Below are positions 11,601 through 21,503 of a stretch of 64,000 nucleotides of DNA, piece by piece. The stretch spans positions 62,001-126,000 of the forward strand of contig CAWBJQ010000005.1 in assembly GCA_963789075.1 (NCBI GenBank), in the 5' to 3' direction. The notes below the pieces were generated by a model. That model did no database searches, was not told the DNA's origin, and saw only the letters and a list, made by a program, of their open reading frames with translations. The position numbers and the translations under genes are program-made. Numbering within the stretch: the stretch's first letter is position 1; each line of letters starts with the position of its first letter. This stretch comes from DATATJ01 sp963789075. Lineage in GTDB: Bacteria > Acidobacteriota > Vicinamibacteria > Vicinamibacterales > CAVVIG01.

Positions 11601-11902
11601 TGCCGGTCACCGACGAGCAGCTGCGCAACGCGATCAACGTGATTCCGCCGGCTGCGCGGCCGCGCGTGATTCTCCGGTTCGCCGACACCAAGGATCTGCT
11701 CGTGTCGGGCCTCGTGGAAGGCGGCAACGAGATCGCGCAGCACGCGGCGGTCGTCGACGTCCCTGTCGAAAAGGGACACGTCGTCGTCTTCTCGAACAAT
11801 CCGATCTGGCGCGGCGAAACGCAGGGCAGCTACTTCCTGGTGTTCAACGCGATTCTGAATTTCGATCAGCTGGACGCGGGACGAAAACTGGACTCCAAGT
11901 AA
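8664..11902 (+). CDS. Secreted M14 family zinc carboxypeptidase, about 1,078 residues; frameshift near 10491-10495
   Basis: An N-terminal signal peptide (AIAFAVAITAALLQPSLAAQ) leads into the M14 catalytic domain. The first zinc ligands are in GTIHSPETGAP (HxxE), an Arg/Asn pair lies in AHDNNRDAMG, and a later His is in VLHDLHESVPY. The long C-terminal half is typical of large M14-like exported proteins of Acidobacteriota and includes a class-I-glutamine-amidotransferase-like segment (VALLHTWLSTQDEGWWRHAFD, FDVIVFPPVG) found in these proteins. The frame breaks after LLDYQ; deleting one G and one C flanking TAC (10491 and 10495) restores a YWSPNDPQKTPYDDTGW reading, though a single missing base is the other formal option. 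Function: digestion of extracellular peptides. Confidence 0.8.
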
Positions 11903-11971
11903 CCGAACGAGGCCCCGCCCGACCTGCCCGACCGCCCGTCGAATTTTGGTGTCTAACCTCGCTGAGGTCCT

Positions 11972-13628
11972 ATGTCGCGAGTGCTCGTCTTTCTCGTGGC
12001 TCTTGGGGCGTCAGCCGGCCCGTGCCAGCCGCTTCTCGCGCAGGATCGGCCTCAGCAAACACCTGCCCGGGACAACTCGGCCCGGCCGTCCACCGGCACT
12101 GGCGTCATTCGCGGCCGCGTGACAGAAGCGGGCACCAATCGACCGCTCGCCCGCGTCGACATTCGCGCGATTTCACCCCTCATTTCCGAGCCGCGCGGCG
12201 TCAAAACAGACGCAAGCGGACATTACGAAGTCACCGGCCTACCGCCGGGTCGGTACGTTGTCTCGGCCAGCAAAACCAACTATCTGACGACGTCGTTCGG
12301 CGCCACGCGCGCAATGGGACCGGGCAAGGGGTTCGACCTCACGGACGGACAGATCGCCGAGAAGGTCAACTTCGCGCTGCAGCATACCGGCGTCATCGCA
12401 GGCAAGGTCGTGGACGAATTCGGAGATCCGGTGCCAGACGTCCAGGTCATGACAATGCGGTACCAGTACGTCGAATGGCGAGCGGCGGATGATGATGGCG
12501 CCGGGCCGCGGATCGACGAACGACATCGGCGAGTTCCGTGTGTTCGGTATGCCGCCCGGCGACTACTTCGTGGCGGCGACGTTTCCCAACTTCATGTCCG
12601 GCGAGAACGTCGAACATGTAACGTACGCGCCGACGTTTTATCCTGGGACGGGTAACGCAGCCGAGGCCCAGCGCCTGACGCTTGTCGCGGGACAGACTGT
12701 CAGCAACGTGGTGCTGCCTCTCCTTCCCGTGCAGCCCAGTCACATCAGCGGAACGGTAATCGACTCGCACGGACGCGCGGTATCGAAAGGCTTTGTCAAT
12801 ATCAACCAGCTCATTGGCGGAACGGTAATCGGCGGCAACGGCGCGCCACTAGGTTCCGACGGAACGTTCACAATCAACGGTGTCGCGCCGGGCGACTATA
12901 TTCTGCGCAGCGGCAACGGGCTGCTCGATGGAGAATCGGCCGCCATGAGCGTTTCGGTGAACGGCTCGGAAGTTTCGGGTATCCAGTTGGTGACGGCTCC
13001 GCCATCGGTGCTTCGCGGGCGCATCGTGTTCGGAGCCGGCGCGACGCCGCTCAAGGCATCTGCCATTCCCCTGAATGCGGTCCGCAGCGATCCGCGGCTG
13101 GGCAACGGTTACGTGACGGTGCACGACGACCTCACGTTCGAGATCAAAGCGACAGAGGGTCATTTTCTGCTCCGTACGCCGAATCCAGGGCCGCAGTGGC
13201 GATTGAATCGCGTTCTCGCCGACGGCGTCGACATCACCGACACCGGCATCGACGTGCCGCCGAACAGCACGCTGTCGAACATCGTGGTCGAGATGACGCA
13301 CCACGTCAGCGAACTGTCCGGACGCGTTTTCAGCGGCGACGGTCAGACAACGCGCGACGCCTACGTGATTGTCTTCACCCAGGATGCGGCGCGATGGACA
13401 ACACAGTCGCGTCATGTGGCGATGTCGCGCCCAGCAAGCGACGAGCTGTTCCACGTGCTCGTGCCCGCGGGCGACTATTTCGTCTACGCGGCGGCCGATG
13501 TCGAGCAGGGTGAATGGACCGATCCCGCGTATCTGGCGCGCATCCGCGAGCACGCCGTGCCAGTGTCGATCGGCCAGGACGAGAAGAAGGCGATCGATGT
13601 GAGGCTCTCCACCTCGCCTGGATTGTGA
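11972..13628 (+). CDS. Secreted protein with repeated carboxypeptidase-regulatory-like domains, copy 1; frameshift near 12473
   Basis: A signal peptide (residues 1-23) precedes several Ig-like carboxypeptidase-regulatory-like modules, each with the GxVxDxxGxPxxxxxV...G.....T...G.y...GLPPGxYxV pattern: VIRGRVTEAGTNRPLARVDI with YEVTGLPPGRYVV, VVDEFGDPVPDVQV with FRVFGMPPGDYFV, and two further copies. Reassembled length is 551 residues. The frame shifts +1 at about 12473 (GTC-G-AAT). The paralogue directly downstream has the uninterrupted equivalent (MNGQRRMINAGR), which fixes the position. Such modules act as surface or periplasmic scaffolds; no catalytic domain is seen. It probably forms an operon with the next gene, which starts 18 nt after its stop. 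Confidence 0.75.
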
Positions 13629-13646
13629 GACGCGATCGAGGTGCGT

Positions 13647-15323
13647 ATGCATTGGCTGACGTCGCTCATCGTGGCGTTATTGCTCGTGCCCTCGGTCGGG
13701 CGCGGCCAAGTGGCTTCACTGCCTGGCGCGCCCGCCACGCCTTCGGCGACCACCGCTCAGTCGCCGCGTGCGACCGCTGTGATACGCGGCCACGTGCTGG
13801 CGGGCGACACGGGTCAGCCACTGCGGCAGGCGCAGGTGCGGCTGATGGCTCTCGACGCGGGCGATAGCAACAGCATCCACGTCAGCACGACGGACGCCGA
13901 CGGCAGCTACGAGTTCAAGGATCTTCCCGCCGGCCGCTACAACCTCCTGGCGACCAAGAATCCTTACGTCCCGCTCTCGTACGGACAGACGCGCCCGTTC
14001 GAAGGCGGCGCACCGCTGAACGTCCTCGACGGCCAGACCATCGAGCGGATCGATTTTTCTCTGCCGCGCGGCAGTGTCGTGCGCGGACGCGTCTTCGACG
14101 AGTATGGTGAGCCGCTGCCGAACCTGCAGGTGGCCGCGATGCGATCGCAGACGATGAATGGCCAACGGCGGATGATCAACGCCGGCCGGATAGGCACGAC
14201 CGACGACCTCGGCGAATTCCGGTTGTTCGGACTGCCGCCGGGCGACTACTACGTGCAGGCAACCTGGCGCAAAGTACCAGGCGCCGTCGGATCGGTGGAC
14301 GATGGCGTCGGCTACGCGCCAACATTTTTTCCGTCGACCACGAGTGCCGCGGACGCGCAACGGGTGACGGTTGGCGTCGGCACGACCATGAGCGATGTCG
14401 TCATCGCGATGACGGCGATCAAGACGTCGAAGGTGAGCGGCACGGCAGTCGACAGTCCCGGACAGCCGATGAGCGGCATGTTGATGGTGATTCAGAGCAC
14501 CAGCAACATGGGGACCGTCGCTAGCGGCTCGCCCCTTCGCCCGGACGGTTCGTTCTCGGTCGCGAATCTCGCGCCCGGCGAGTACACCCTCCGCGCTCAG
14601 CCGCGTCCGGACGGCGACGAGACGGCCACGGTGAAGATCACGGTCGCAGGCACAGACATCACGGATCTTCGGTTGGTCGCGTCGCGGGCGCTCTCAGTCT
14701 CAGGACGGATCGTCGTCGATCCTGGTCAGTCGTTGCAGGCCGGCGCGCTTTCGATCATAGCTGCGCCTGTGCAGGCCGATTCGATGATGTTCAACGGTGG
14801 CAGGGGACCAGGAAAGGTCGGCATCGACAACGCGTTCGTGCTGAAGAGCGGACCCGGTCAGGTGCGCCTCAGAGTGTTGGGCCTGCCGAAGGGGTGGGAC
14901 GTGCGGGCGGTGCGCCTGCGCGGCGTGGACGTCACTGACAGCGGCATCGACGTCAAACCCAACGAGGACGTCGATGGCATCGACGTGGAGCTGACGAACC
15001 GCCTCACCTCCGTCATCGGTCTCGTCACCGACGCGCGTGGCGAGGCGACCAAGGACTACACCACGCTGATCTTTCCGCAGGATCAGAATCTGTGGACCAA
15101 CCAGGCACGCTACATCAAGATCGGGCGCCCCGATCAGGATGGCCGCTTCACGATCGCCGGCCTGCCGCCCGGCGACTACTACGCGGTCGCGCTCGCTCAC
15201 ATGGATCGCGACAAATTCACAGATCCGGAATTTCTGAACGCCGTGCGAAGCGGCGCGAGGACGTTCTCCCTCGCCGAGGCTGAAACCAAGTCGCTGGACT
15301 TGAAGCTTTCGACGGGTTCATGA
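13647..15323 (+). CDS. Secreted protein with carboxypeptidase-regulatory-like domains, copy 2
   Basis: This is an intact tandem paralogue of the preceding gene, 558 residues from ATG 13647 (a GTG at 13641 is also possible). The signal peptide is followed by modules reading VIRGHVLAGDTGQPLRQAQV with YEFKDLPAGRYNLL, VFDEYGEPLPNLQV with FRLFGLPPGDYYV, a SVANLAPGEYTLRA module and a last FTIAGLPPGDYYAV module. The similarity runs the full length with matching phrases (GVDVTDSGIDVKPNEDVDGI against GVDITDTGIDVPPNSTLSNI). No enzyme domain is present; a structural or ligand-presenting role in the envelope is likely. The duplication suggests that two related surface components are used together. Confidence 0.75.
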   Translation: MHWLTSLIVALLLVPSVGRGQVASLPGAPATPSATTAQSPRATAVIRGHVLAGDTGQPLRQAQVRLMALDAGDSNSIHVSTTDADGSYEFKDLPAGRYNLLATKNPYVPLSYGQTRPFEGGAPLNVLDGQTIERIDFSLPRGSVVRGRVFDEYGEPLPNLQVAAMRSQTMNGQRRMINAGRIGTTDDLGEFRLFGLPPGDYYVQATWRKVPGAVGSVDDGVGYAPTFFPSTTSAADAQRVTVGVGTTMSDVVIAMTAIKTSKVSGTAVDSPGQPMSGMLMVIQSTSNMGTVASGSPLRPDGSFSVANLAPGEYTLRAQPRPDGDETATVKITVAGTDITDLRLVASRALSVSGRIVVDPGQSLQAGALSIIAAPVQADSMMFNGGRGPGKVGIDNAFVLKSGPGQVRLRVLGLPKGWDVRAVRLRGVDVTDSGIDVKPNEDVDGIDVELTNRLTSVIGLVTDARGEATKDYTTLIFPQDQNLWTNQARYIKIGRPDQDGRFTIAGLPPGDYYAVALAHMDRDKFTDPEFLNAVRSGARTFSLAEAETKSLDLKLSTGS

Positions 15324-15331
15324 CCCTTGAC

Positions 15332-15352
15332 GTAGCGCGACGGCTTTAGCCG
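15332..15352. repeat. CTTTAG-core mini-hairpin (copy 1)
   Basis: GTAGCGCGA is followed by CGGCTTTAGCCG, a perfect 5-bp stem around TT. Two related elements at 44245 and 56312 keep the GTAGC leader and CTTTAG core but change the stem. It lies between convergent genes and could serve as a terminator. The rest of the 15324-15402 gap shows nothing else. Confidence 0.6.
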
Positions 15353-15402
15353 AGCGGGGACCGCGGCCGGCGACGCTCGGGCGAAACCTTCGCGCCGCCG
15401 AG

Positions 15403-16375
15403 CTAAAACACATCGCCGCGCCAGTACAGCACGTCGGCTTCGCCGAGCGTCCGCGCTGATTCGGCGGCCCGCGTCAGCGGTAAGACCATCATCACTTCCG
15501 ACGATGGCTGCGATGCGGCAATCGTGACCTGCGGCGGCACGAACCCGGGCGGCAGCCAGGCGCGAATGCGTGGATGACGCTCCGCCGGCTGGCGTGCGAT
15601 CAGCGCCTGCAGGATCGCGCCGACGCGGGCGCCGGTGGGATCGCGGTCGCCGCACTCTTCGAGCGTCCACTCGCCGCCGTGCACGCTCAACACGACATAC
15701 GCCACACCGGTCGTGCCCTCTTCCGTGACGAAAAACTGCAGCTCGCGCACGCCCGGCCGTCCGAACCCGGCGAGCAGCCGCTTCTTCGTGATCGCGTACG
15801 TCAGCACGTCGCGATCGCGATCCAGATGAAATCGGAACGGCTCGGCACGGACGCGGTTCATCGCCACGAGGCCGTCGAGGTCGCGATCGTGGCCGCCGCG
15901 GATCATCGTCGCAGGCGCTCCGAGTCGATCGGACGTGGCGACCGCCAGCGTGCGCTCGACCGTCGGTACTGCCGTGAAGCCGAGGCGCGCGTAGTAGTCG
16001 GCGCCGATTTCTGAAAACAGCAGCGCGAGGTCGGCGCCACTGAGCCGCCGCGCGGGCGATCAGCCGATCGATCAGATCGCGCGCGTGCCCGCGGCCGCGA
16101 TGCGCCGGCGGCGTGAACACCGCGCCGATGCCGACGATATCGACCGCCTGTCCGTCCAGCACGCCTCGAAATGCGTAAGTCTTCGCGCTGGCCAGGACTT
16201 CGGCCCCCTCAACCAGCGCCCAGCGGCCGAGATGCGCAGCGCCCCACGTCGTCAGCATTTGCGCCTGAAAGAAGCGCCCGTATCGGGCGCGTGTGAGCCC
16301 TTCGTGCCAGATTTCGTAGGTGGTGTCGAGGATCTGCTCGAGAATGCGCCCCTCTGCAGGGACCAAATCGGCCAT
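15403..16375 (-). CDS. GNAT family N-acetyltransferase; frameshift near 16039
   Basis: Residues 1-110 form a GNAT acetyltransferase core: beta strands WALVEGAEVLASAKTYAF and VDIVGIGAVFTPPAHRGRGHA, the latter holding the acetyl-CoA-binding R-x-x-G-x-G/A loop, followed by the LIDRLIARA helix. After a +1 event at about 16039 (CAG-T-GGC) the chain continues GADLALLFSEIGADYYARLGF, a standard GNAT end, and then a further 180-residue domain of unknown role reading to LYWRGDVF. Total 323 residues. The two-part layout resembles larger GNAT proteins of the LYC1 type, but the substrate is unknown. It is divergent from the DUF1800 gene with 58 nt between starts. Confidence 0.65.
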
Positions 16376-16421
16376 AGCCGTTCAGTTTGGCATTTTTTTT
16401 ACGTCAGACGCCGGCCGGCGG

Positions 16422-16433
16422 TCTAATTGGGGC
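16422..16433 (+). promoter_or_regulatory. -10-like TCTAAT six nt before the DUF1800 start
   Basis: TCTAAT at 16422-16427 is followed by six bases and ATG 16434, without a Shine-Dalgarno sequence. An eight-base T run lies about 30 bp upstream, in the divergent intergenic region. Confidence 0.35.
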
Positions 16434-18059
16434 ATGCAGGCAAGATTTGCCGTCGCGGTGCTGGGCCTGGGTGGCATTTTCTGCTTCTTCCCAGGCACGT
16501 CCCATCCGAACGCCGCGACGTTCCCCAAAGACGATAAGACCATCGTCCATGTGCTGAACCGCCTGAGTTTCGGACCGCGGCCGGGCGATGTCGACAGGGT
16601 GCGCCAGCTGGGCGTCGAGCGCTACATCGAACAGCAGCTGCATCCCGAGCACATGGCCGACAGCGGTTTGCAGGCGCGGCTGGCCGGGCTCGAGACGATC
16701 GGCTTGAGCTCGCGGGCGATCGCCGAGCAGTACGAACGGCCGGTGCTCGAAGCGCGGCGCGAGAAACAGCAGCGGATGAAGGGGGACGCCGGCGGCGGCG
16801 AGGAGCCGCCGAAGCAGCCGGATCCGCAACAGCAGCGCGCGAACAAAGTCGTCCTGGAGCTGGCCGAACAGAAGATCCTGCGCGCGGTGTACAGCGATCG
16901 GCAGTTGCAGGAAGTGCTCACCGATTTCTGGTTCAATCACTTCAACGTCGATGCGCGGAAGGGCGTCGATCGGTTCCTGCTCACGGAGTACGAGCGGGAC
17001 GCGATCCGGCCGCACGTGCTCGGGAAATTTCGCGACCTGCTCGAAGCCGACGGCGAAGAGCCCGGCGATGTTGTTCTATCTGGACAACTGGATGAGCGCC
17101 GATCCGAACGGCGTGCATCCGCAAACGCAGCCGGCGCGCATTGTGCGCAACCGTTTCGGCGCGCCGATGTTCATCCCTCGTTCGCCGCGCCCCGCGGCGC
17201 AGGGAAAGAACGCGCCGAAGGGTCTCAACGAGAACTATGGCCGCGAGCTGATGGAGCTGCACACGCTCGGCGTCGACGGCGGCTACACGCAGAAGGACGT
17301 CACCGAAGTCGCGCGCGCGTTCACGGGCTGGACGATTCAGCAGCCGCGGCAAGGCGGCTCCTTCAAGTTCGAGCCGCGTCTGCACGACGATGGCGAGAAA
17401 ATCGTCCTTGGACACCGCATCAAGGCCGGCGGCGGGATGCGCGACGGCGAGCAGGTGCTCGACATCCTCGCGACGCATCCATCCACGGCGCACTTCATCG
17501 CGGCGAAGCTGGTGCGCCGCTTCGTCAGCGACACGCCTCCGCCGGCGCTCGTCGATCGCGTCGCCGCCCGCTTCACGCGCGACCGGCGGCGATCTGCGGG
17601 AAACGCTGCGGACGATCCTCACGTCGCGCGAGTTCCTGTCGCCGGATGCCTACCGCGCGAAAGTGAAGACGCCGTTCGAGTTCGTCGTGAGCGCCGCGCG
17701 CGCGACGAACGCGGATGTCACCAATGCCGCGCCGCTCGTGCGCACGCTGCAGCAGCTCGGCATGCCGCTCTATCAGTGTCAGCCGCCGACCGGCTACAGC
17801 GATTCCGCCGACGCCTGGGTGAACACTGGCGCGCTCGTCAGCCGTATGAATTTCGCACTGCAAATGGCGAGCGGCAAGATGCCAGGTGTGATCGACTGTC
17901 GGCAGTCAGCAGTCGCCGATCGCTGACTCAGCTTCGCTCGTGTCGGTCGCGCTCAACGATGACATGTCGGAGACGACGCGCGCGGCGATTGCGAAGGCGA
18001 CCACGGCGCCGCAGATGATCGCGCTCGTGCTCGGCGCGCCGGAGTTCCAGCGGCGCTGA
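16434..18059 (+). CDS. DUF1800 family exported protein; three frameshifts
   Basis: An N-terminal hydrophobic segment is followed by the DUF1800 hallmarks: HVLNRLSFGPRPGDVDRV, LTDFWFNHFNV, AMLFYLDNW, GLNENYGRELMELHTLGVDG, YTQKDVTEVARAFTGWTI, and the C-terminal half (LRETLRTILTSREFLSPDAY, YSDSADAWVNTGAL). DUF1800 proteins are almost always encoded next to a DUF1501 protein, as here; the pair is exported and its biochemical role is still unclear. Three +1 events are needed, at about 17049 (GCC-G-ACG), 17578 (ACG-C-GCG) and 17900, after which the protein is 540 residues ending APEFQRR. It is the most damaged gene of the window, yet every block is conserved, which argues for sequence errors over decay. 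Confidence 0.8.
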
Positions 18060-18131
18060 GGCGAGCGGTTCCTTCGTCACAGGAACACGAAGGATGTGAA
18101 GAGCGCCGCGACGGGCGCATGGAGATCGAAG

Positions 18132-19386
18132 ATGCAATCGCGACGAATTTTCTTGAAGCAGGGTGCCTTCGCGTTCGTCAGCCTCGGCTTCGCGCCGTCG
18201 TTCCTCGCGCGCACGGCGTTCGCCGCGGGCGCGTCGGGGCGTCCGAAGCTGCTGATTGCCATCTTCCAGCGCGGCGCGGTCGACGGCCTCAGCGTCGTCG
18301 TCCCCTTCGGCGAGAACGAGTACTACCGGGCGCGGCCGAGCATCGCCATCGCGCGTCCGAACAGCGGCGACAACGCGGCGATCGATCTCGATGGATTCTT
18401 CGGCTTCAATCCGCGCCTGCAGGCGTTGAAGCCGCTGTGGGACGGCGCGCCAGCTCGCGATCGTCCACGCGTGCGGGTCGCCCGACAGCACGCGGTCGCA
18501 TTTCGACGCCCAGGACTACATGGAAACGGCGACGCCCGGTGTGAAGAACACGGCGGACGGATGGCTGAACCGCTATCTGCAAACGAGGCAGGCCGAGGCG
18601 GCGACGCCGTTCCGCGCCGTCGCGCTGACGCCGCAGATGCCGCGCATGCTGCAGGGTCCGGCGGCCGCGCTCGCGGTGAGCCAGATCGGCCAGTTCGGCA
18701 TCCGCGCCGGTCAGGCCAGCGAGATGGTCGGCGCGTCGTTCGAGGCCGAGTACGCCGCAGCGGCGGATCGCGTGTTGAACGGCACGGGCCGCGAAGCGTT
18801 CGACGCGATCAAGATGTTGAAGGTCGCCGATCCGGGAAAATATCAGCCGGAGCACGGCGCCGACTATCCGCGCTCGGCGTTTGGCCAGGCATTGAAGCAG
18901 ATCGCGCAGCTCTCGAAATCGAATGTCGGGCTGGAGGTCGCGTTCGCCGATATCGGCGGATGGGACACGCACGTGAATCAGGGCGCGGGCCAGGGGCAGC
19001 TCGCCGGCCGACTCGACGACTTCAGCCGGGCGATCGCGGCGCTCGCGGTCGACCTCGGCGATCGCATGGAAGACACCGTGGTGTTGACGATGTCGGAGTT
19101 CGGACGGGCGGTGAACGAGAACGGCAACCGCGGCACCGATCATGGACACGGCAACGCGATGATGGTGATCGGCGGCGGCGTCCGCGGCGGCCGCGTGTAC
19201 GGCCGGTGGCCCGGGCTGACCGTCGATCGCCGCTATGACGGCCGGGACCTGGCGGTGACCACCGATTTCCGCGACGTCTTCGGGGAGATCGTCGTCCGCC
19301 ACATGGGCGTGGCGAAAGCGGATCCGATCTTCCCAGGGCATCCCGTGCGGTCGGATCAGATTCCCTGGCCTGTTCGGCTGAGCTGA
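18132..19386 (+). CDS. DUF1501 family Tat-exported protein; frameshift near 18450
   Basis: The protein starts SRRIFLKQGAFAF, a twin-arginine signal (residues 3-12), then enters the alkaline-phosphatase-like DUF1501 fold: LLIAIFQRGAVDGLSVVVPF near the N-terminus, GWDTHVNQGAGQGQLAGRL, TVVLTMSEFGRAVNENGN and RGTDHGHGNAMMVIGG, whose Asp/His residues match the metal-site pattern of the superfamily. The frame shifts +1 at 18450 (GCG-C-CAG). Reassembled length is 417 residues. It forms an operon with the DUF1800 gene (72 nt gap). ATG 18132 is chosen because it places the RR motif at the N-terminus. Confidence 0.85.
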
Positions 19387-19471
19387 CGCGAAAGATTTAT
19401 CTTGGCACAGAGGCTAGGGTGTCTTCTGTGGCAACACCTCTTCGTGTTTTCGTGCAGTAAAAAACGCGCGT

Positions 19472-19485
19472 GATAAAGTACGCGC
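19472..19485 (+). promoter_or_regulatory. Extended -10 (TGATAAAGT) six nt before a GTG start
   Basis: TG-A-TAAAGT (19472-19479) is followed by six bases and the GTG at 19486. Flanking ACGCGCGT copies on both sides form a short direct repeat around the box. The layout again predicts a leaderless transcript. Confidence 0.4.
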
Positions 19486-20600
19486 GTGCTGTTGAATGAG
19501 CTACCGACGCCGCAGGTTCTGATCGATCGCCGGCGCGCGCTGCGCAACATCGATCGCGTGCAGCAGCTCGCGTCCGCCGCGGGCATTCGCCTGCGTCCGC
19601 ACGCCAAGACGCACAAATCTCCGGCGGTCGCCGCGTGGCAGATCGAGCGGGGCGCGGTGGGCATCTGCTGCGCGAAAGTCGGCGAGGCGGAGGTCTTCGT
19701 TGACGCCGGCATTCGCGACATCCGCCTGCCGTATCCGGTGAATCCGAGCAATGCGCCGCGCCTGCTCGCGCTGATGGACCGCGCGGCGATCTCGATCATC
19801 GTCGATCATCTCGCGGTGGCGCGCGGATGGTCCGACGCGATGCAGCGCGCCGGCCGCACGCTCGACGTGCTCGTGAAGATCGACGTCGGATTTCACCGCT
19901 GCGGGATCGATCCCGAGCAGGGCGATCCGCTCGCGTTCATCGGCGCCGTTGCCGCCATGCCGGGGCTCCGGCTACGCGGGCTGCTCAGCCATGCCGGCCA
20001 GGCTACCACGCTTCGTCGGAAGACGAGCTGAGCACGATCGCGATGCGGGAGGCCGCCATCCTCACGGGGCTGCGCGATCGCGCCGCGGCGTCGGGGATTC
20101 AGCTCGACGAGATTTCAGTCGGCGCGACGCCGACACTGCGCTTCAGCGTGCAGCAGCCAGGCCTGACCGAGCTGCGGCCCGGCAACTACGTCTACTTCGA
20201 TCGCACGCAAGTGTCGCTCGGGAGCGCGGCGCTCGACGACTGCGCGCTGACCGTGCTCGCGACCGTGGTGTCGAAGCCGGCGGCCGATCGGATCATTCTC
20301 GATTGCGGCAGCAAGACGCTGACCAACGATCAGGCGCGCGGCATCACCAAAGCGGCGGGGTACGGCGCGGTGTTGACGAGCGGCGGCGGCATCGACGACA
20401 CGCTCACGATCGAGCGGCTGTCCGAAGAGCACGCGACGGTCCGCGTGACGGGCGGCACCCGGCTGGAACCAGGCGACAGGGTTCAGGTCCTGCCGAACCA
20501 TTCCTGTGTCGTGTCGAACCTGGTGGACGTGGTGCGGCTCGTCGACGGCGACGAGGTCGTGGACACATTACCCATCGCCGCGCGCGGACGGATCCAGTAA
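19486..20600 (+). CDS. D-threonine aldolase / D-serine dehydratase-like PLP enzyme; frameshift near 20002
   Basis: The N-terminal alanine-racemase-like barrel carries the PLP lysine in LRPHAKTHKSP (about residue 41) and GFHRCGID further on. The C-terminal domain is the D-serine-dehydratase type, with the zinc-binding H and C in LPNHSCVVSNLVD. Members cleave or dehydrate D-hydroxy amino acids. Between HAGQ and YHASSEDE the frame changes by -1 (or +2) at about 20002, giving 371 residues. The start is a GTG, supported by MLLNELPTPQVLIDR homology from the first residue and the -10 box upstream. It is the nearest enzyme to the BMC shell gene downstream, but a palindromic repeat lies between them. 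Confidence 0.75.
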
Positions 20601-20615
20601 ACTGACCCGGGTTGC

Positions 20616-20719
20616 CAACCACGAGGACGCGAAGAGCACGAGCACAGGCACGAAGGATGCCTTGCACATGCGATCTCGCGAGCGATTAGCTTCGTGTCGT
20701 TCGTGACTTCGTGGTGAAA
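20616..20719. repeat. Palindromic CACGAAG-type repeat (locus 3), directly before the BMC gene
   Basis: Left arm AACCACGAGGACGCGAAG with GCACGAAGGA, right arm TTCGTGTCGTTCGTGACTTCGTGGTG. It ends 4 nt before the ATG of the shell protein, so the BMC gene would be transcribed either through the hairpin or from a promoter within it. Confidence 0.75.
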
Positions 20720-20723
20720 GCAG

Positions 20724-21020
20724 ATGGCTGAAAAAGAGAAACGTGAGCTCGGCGATGCGCTCGGCATGGTCGAAACCATCGGACTCGTCGGCATGATCGA
20801 AGCCGCCGACGCCATGGTGAAGGCGGCCAACGTCGTGTTCGTCGGCTGGCAGAAAGTCGACGCGGGAATGGTCACCGCGATCGTGCGCGGAGACGTCGGA
20901 TCGGTGAAGGCCGCCACGGACGCCGGCGCCGCTGCGGCGCGCCGCGTCGGGCAGCTCGTGGGCGTTCATGTCATTCCACGCCCGGCCGACGGCCTGGAGA
21001 AAATCTTCCCGATCGGCTGA
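20724..21020 (+). CDS. Bacterial microcompartment shell protein, BMC-H (single BMC domain), orphan
   Basis: The 98-residue protein is one BMC domain from about residue 12: ALGMVETIGLVGMIEAADAM, then KAANVVFVGWQKVDAG, VRGDVGSVKAATDAG in the pore-loop region, and VIPRPADGLEKIFPI at the end. These are the conserved positions of hexameric PduA/EutM/CcmK-type tiles that assemble into protein shells around enzymes; KAAN is the edge-contact lysine motif. A purine-rich stretch (GGTGAAAG) precedes ATG 20724. No BMC-P pentamer, BMC-T trimer, aldehyde dehydrogenase with encapsulation tail or other compartment gene is adjacent. Neighbours are a D-amino-acid PLP enzyme upstream and a convergent MerR regulator. 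It may be a satellite of a compartment operon elsewhere. Confidence 0.9.
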   Translation: MAEKEKRELGDALGMVETIGLVGMIEAADAMVKAANVVFVGWQKVDAGMVTAIVRGDVGSVKAATDAGAAAARRVGQLVGVHVIPRPADGLEKIFPIG

Positions 21021-21029
21021 ACGCTGTCG

Positions 21030-21497
21030 TCACTTCCCCTTCTTCTTCCGCCGTGTCCGCAGCAGTGACGAGCTGAGCGCCCGTAGCAGCTGTTCGTCGC
21101 CGATCGCCAGCAGCGGCTGGGCGGGCGTCTTCAGCAGGTTGAAGAACTGGCCGCGCGCGGTCCGCGCGTAAATCTCCCGACCGTCGGTCAGCAGCTGCAC
21201 GGCGCCGCCGCCACCGGTGGCGTCGAACAGGCGGAGGCCGAACTGATCGGCCAGGGCGGCTAAGATCGCGTGAAGCTGCTGGACGGTGAAGCCGCGGCGC
21301 CGGAGATCGGCGAGCACCAGCAGTTCGAAAAGCTCGATCGGCGTGTAGCGGCGCTCGGTGTAACCACCGGCATCGGTGCGATGCGACGGAATCGCCGGCG
21401 AGAGCAGCCCCCCGGCGTCCCACAGCTGCAGCTGCCGCGCCGTCAAGCCGGTCAGCCCTGCCACCTCGCGCGACGAGTATGTGCGCTTCAATCGCAT
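21030..21497 (-). CDS. MerR family transcriptional regulator
   Basis: The N-terminal winged helix-turn-helix is of the MerR type: TYSSREVAGLTGLTARQLQLWDAGGLL followed by RRYTPIELFELLVLADLRRRGFTVQQLHAIL in consecutive blocks (residues 6-85). The C-terminal 65 residues (GLRLFDATGGG, QLLTDGREIYARTARGQFFNLL) form no metal-binding loop and lack paired cysteines, so this is not a metal sensor; it resembles short MerR-like regulators with a dimer or ligand domain. The Lys/Arg-rich tail is RTRRKKKGK. It is convergent with the BMC shell gene, with 9 nt between the stops. Its target is unknown. ATG 21497 is the natural start. Confidence 0.75.
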   Translation of the reverse strand: MRLKRTYSSREVAGLTGLTARQLQLWDAGGLLSPAIPSHRTDAGGYTERRYTPIELFELLVLADLRRRGFTVQQLHAILAALADQFGLRLFDATGGGGAVQLLTDGREIYARTARGQFFNLLKTPAQPLLAIGDEQLLRALSSSLLRTRRKKKGK

Positions 21498-21503
21498 CGA
21501 ATC

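Noticed and set aside
20724..21020. PII-like or other small ferredoxin-fold protein instead of BMC
   Set aside because: The order of MVET, AADAM, KAAN, GDVG and VIPRP is specific for BMC-H proteins.
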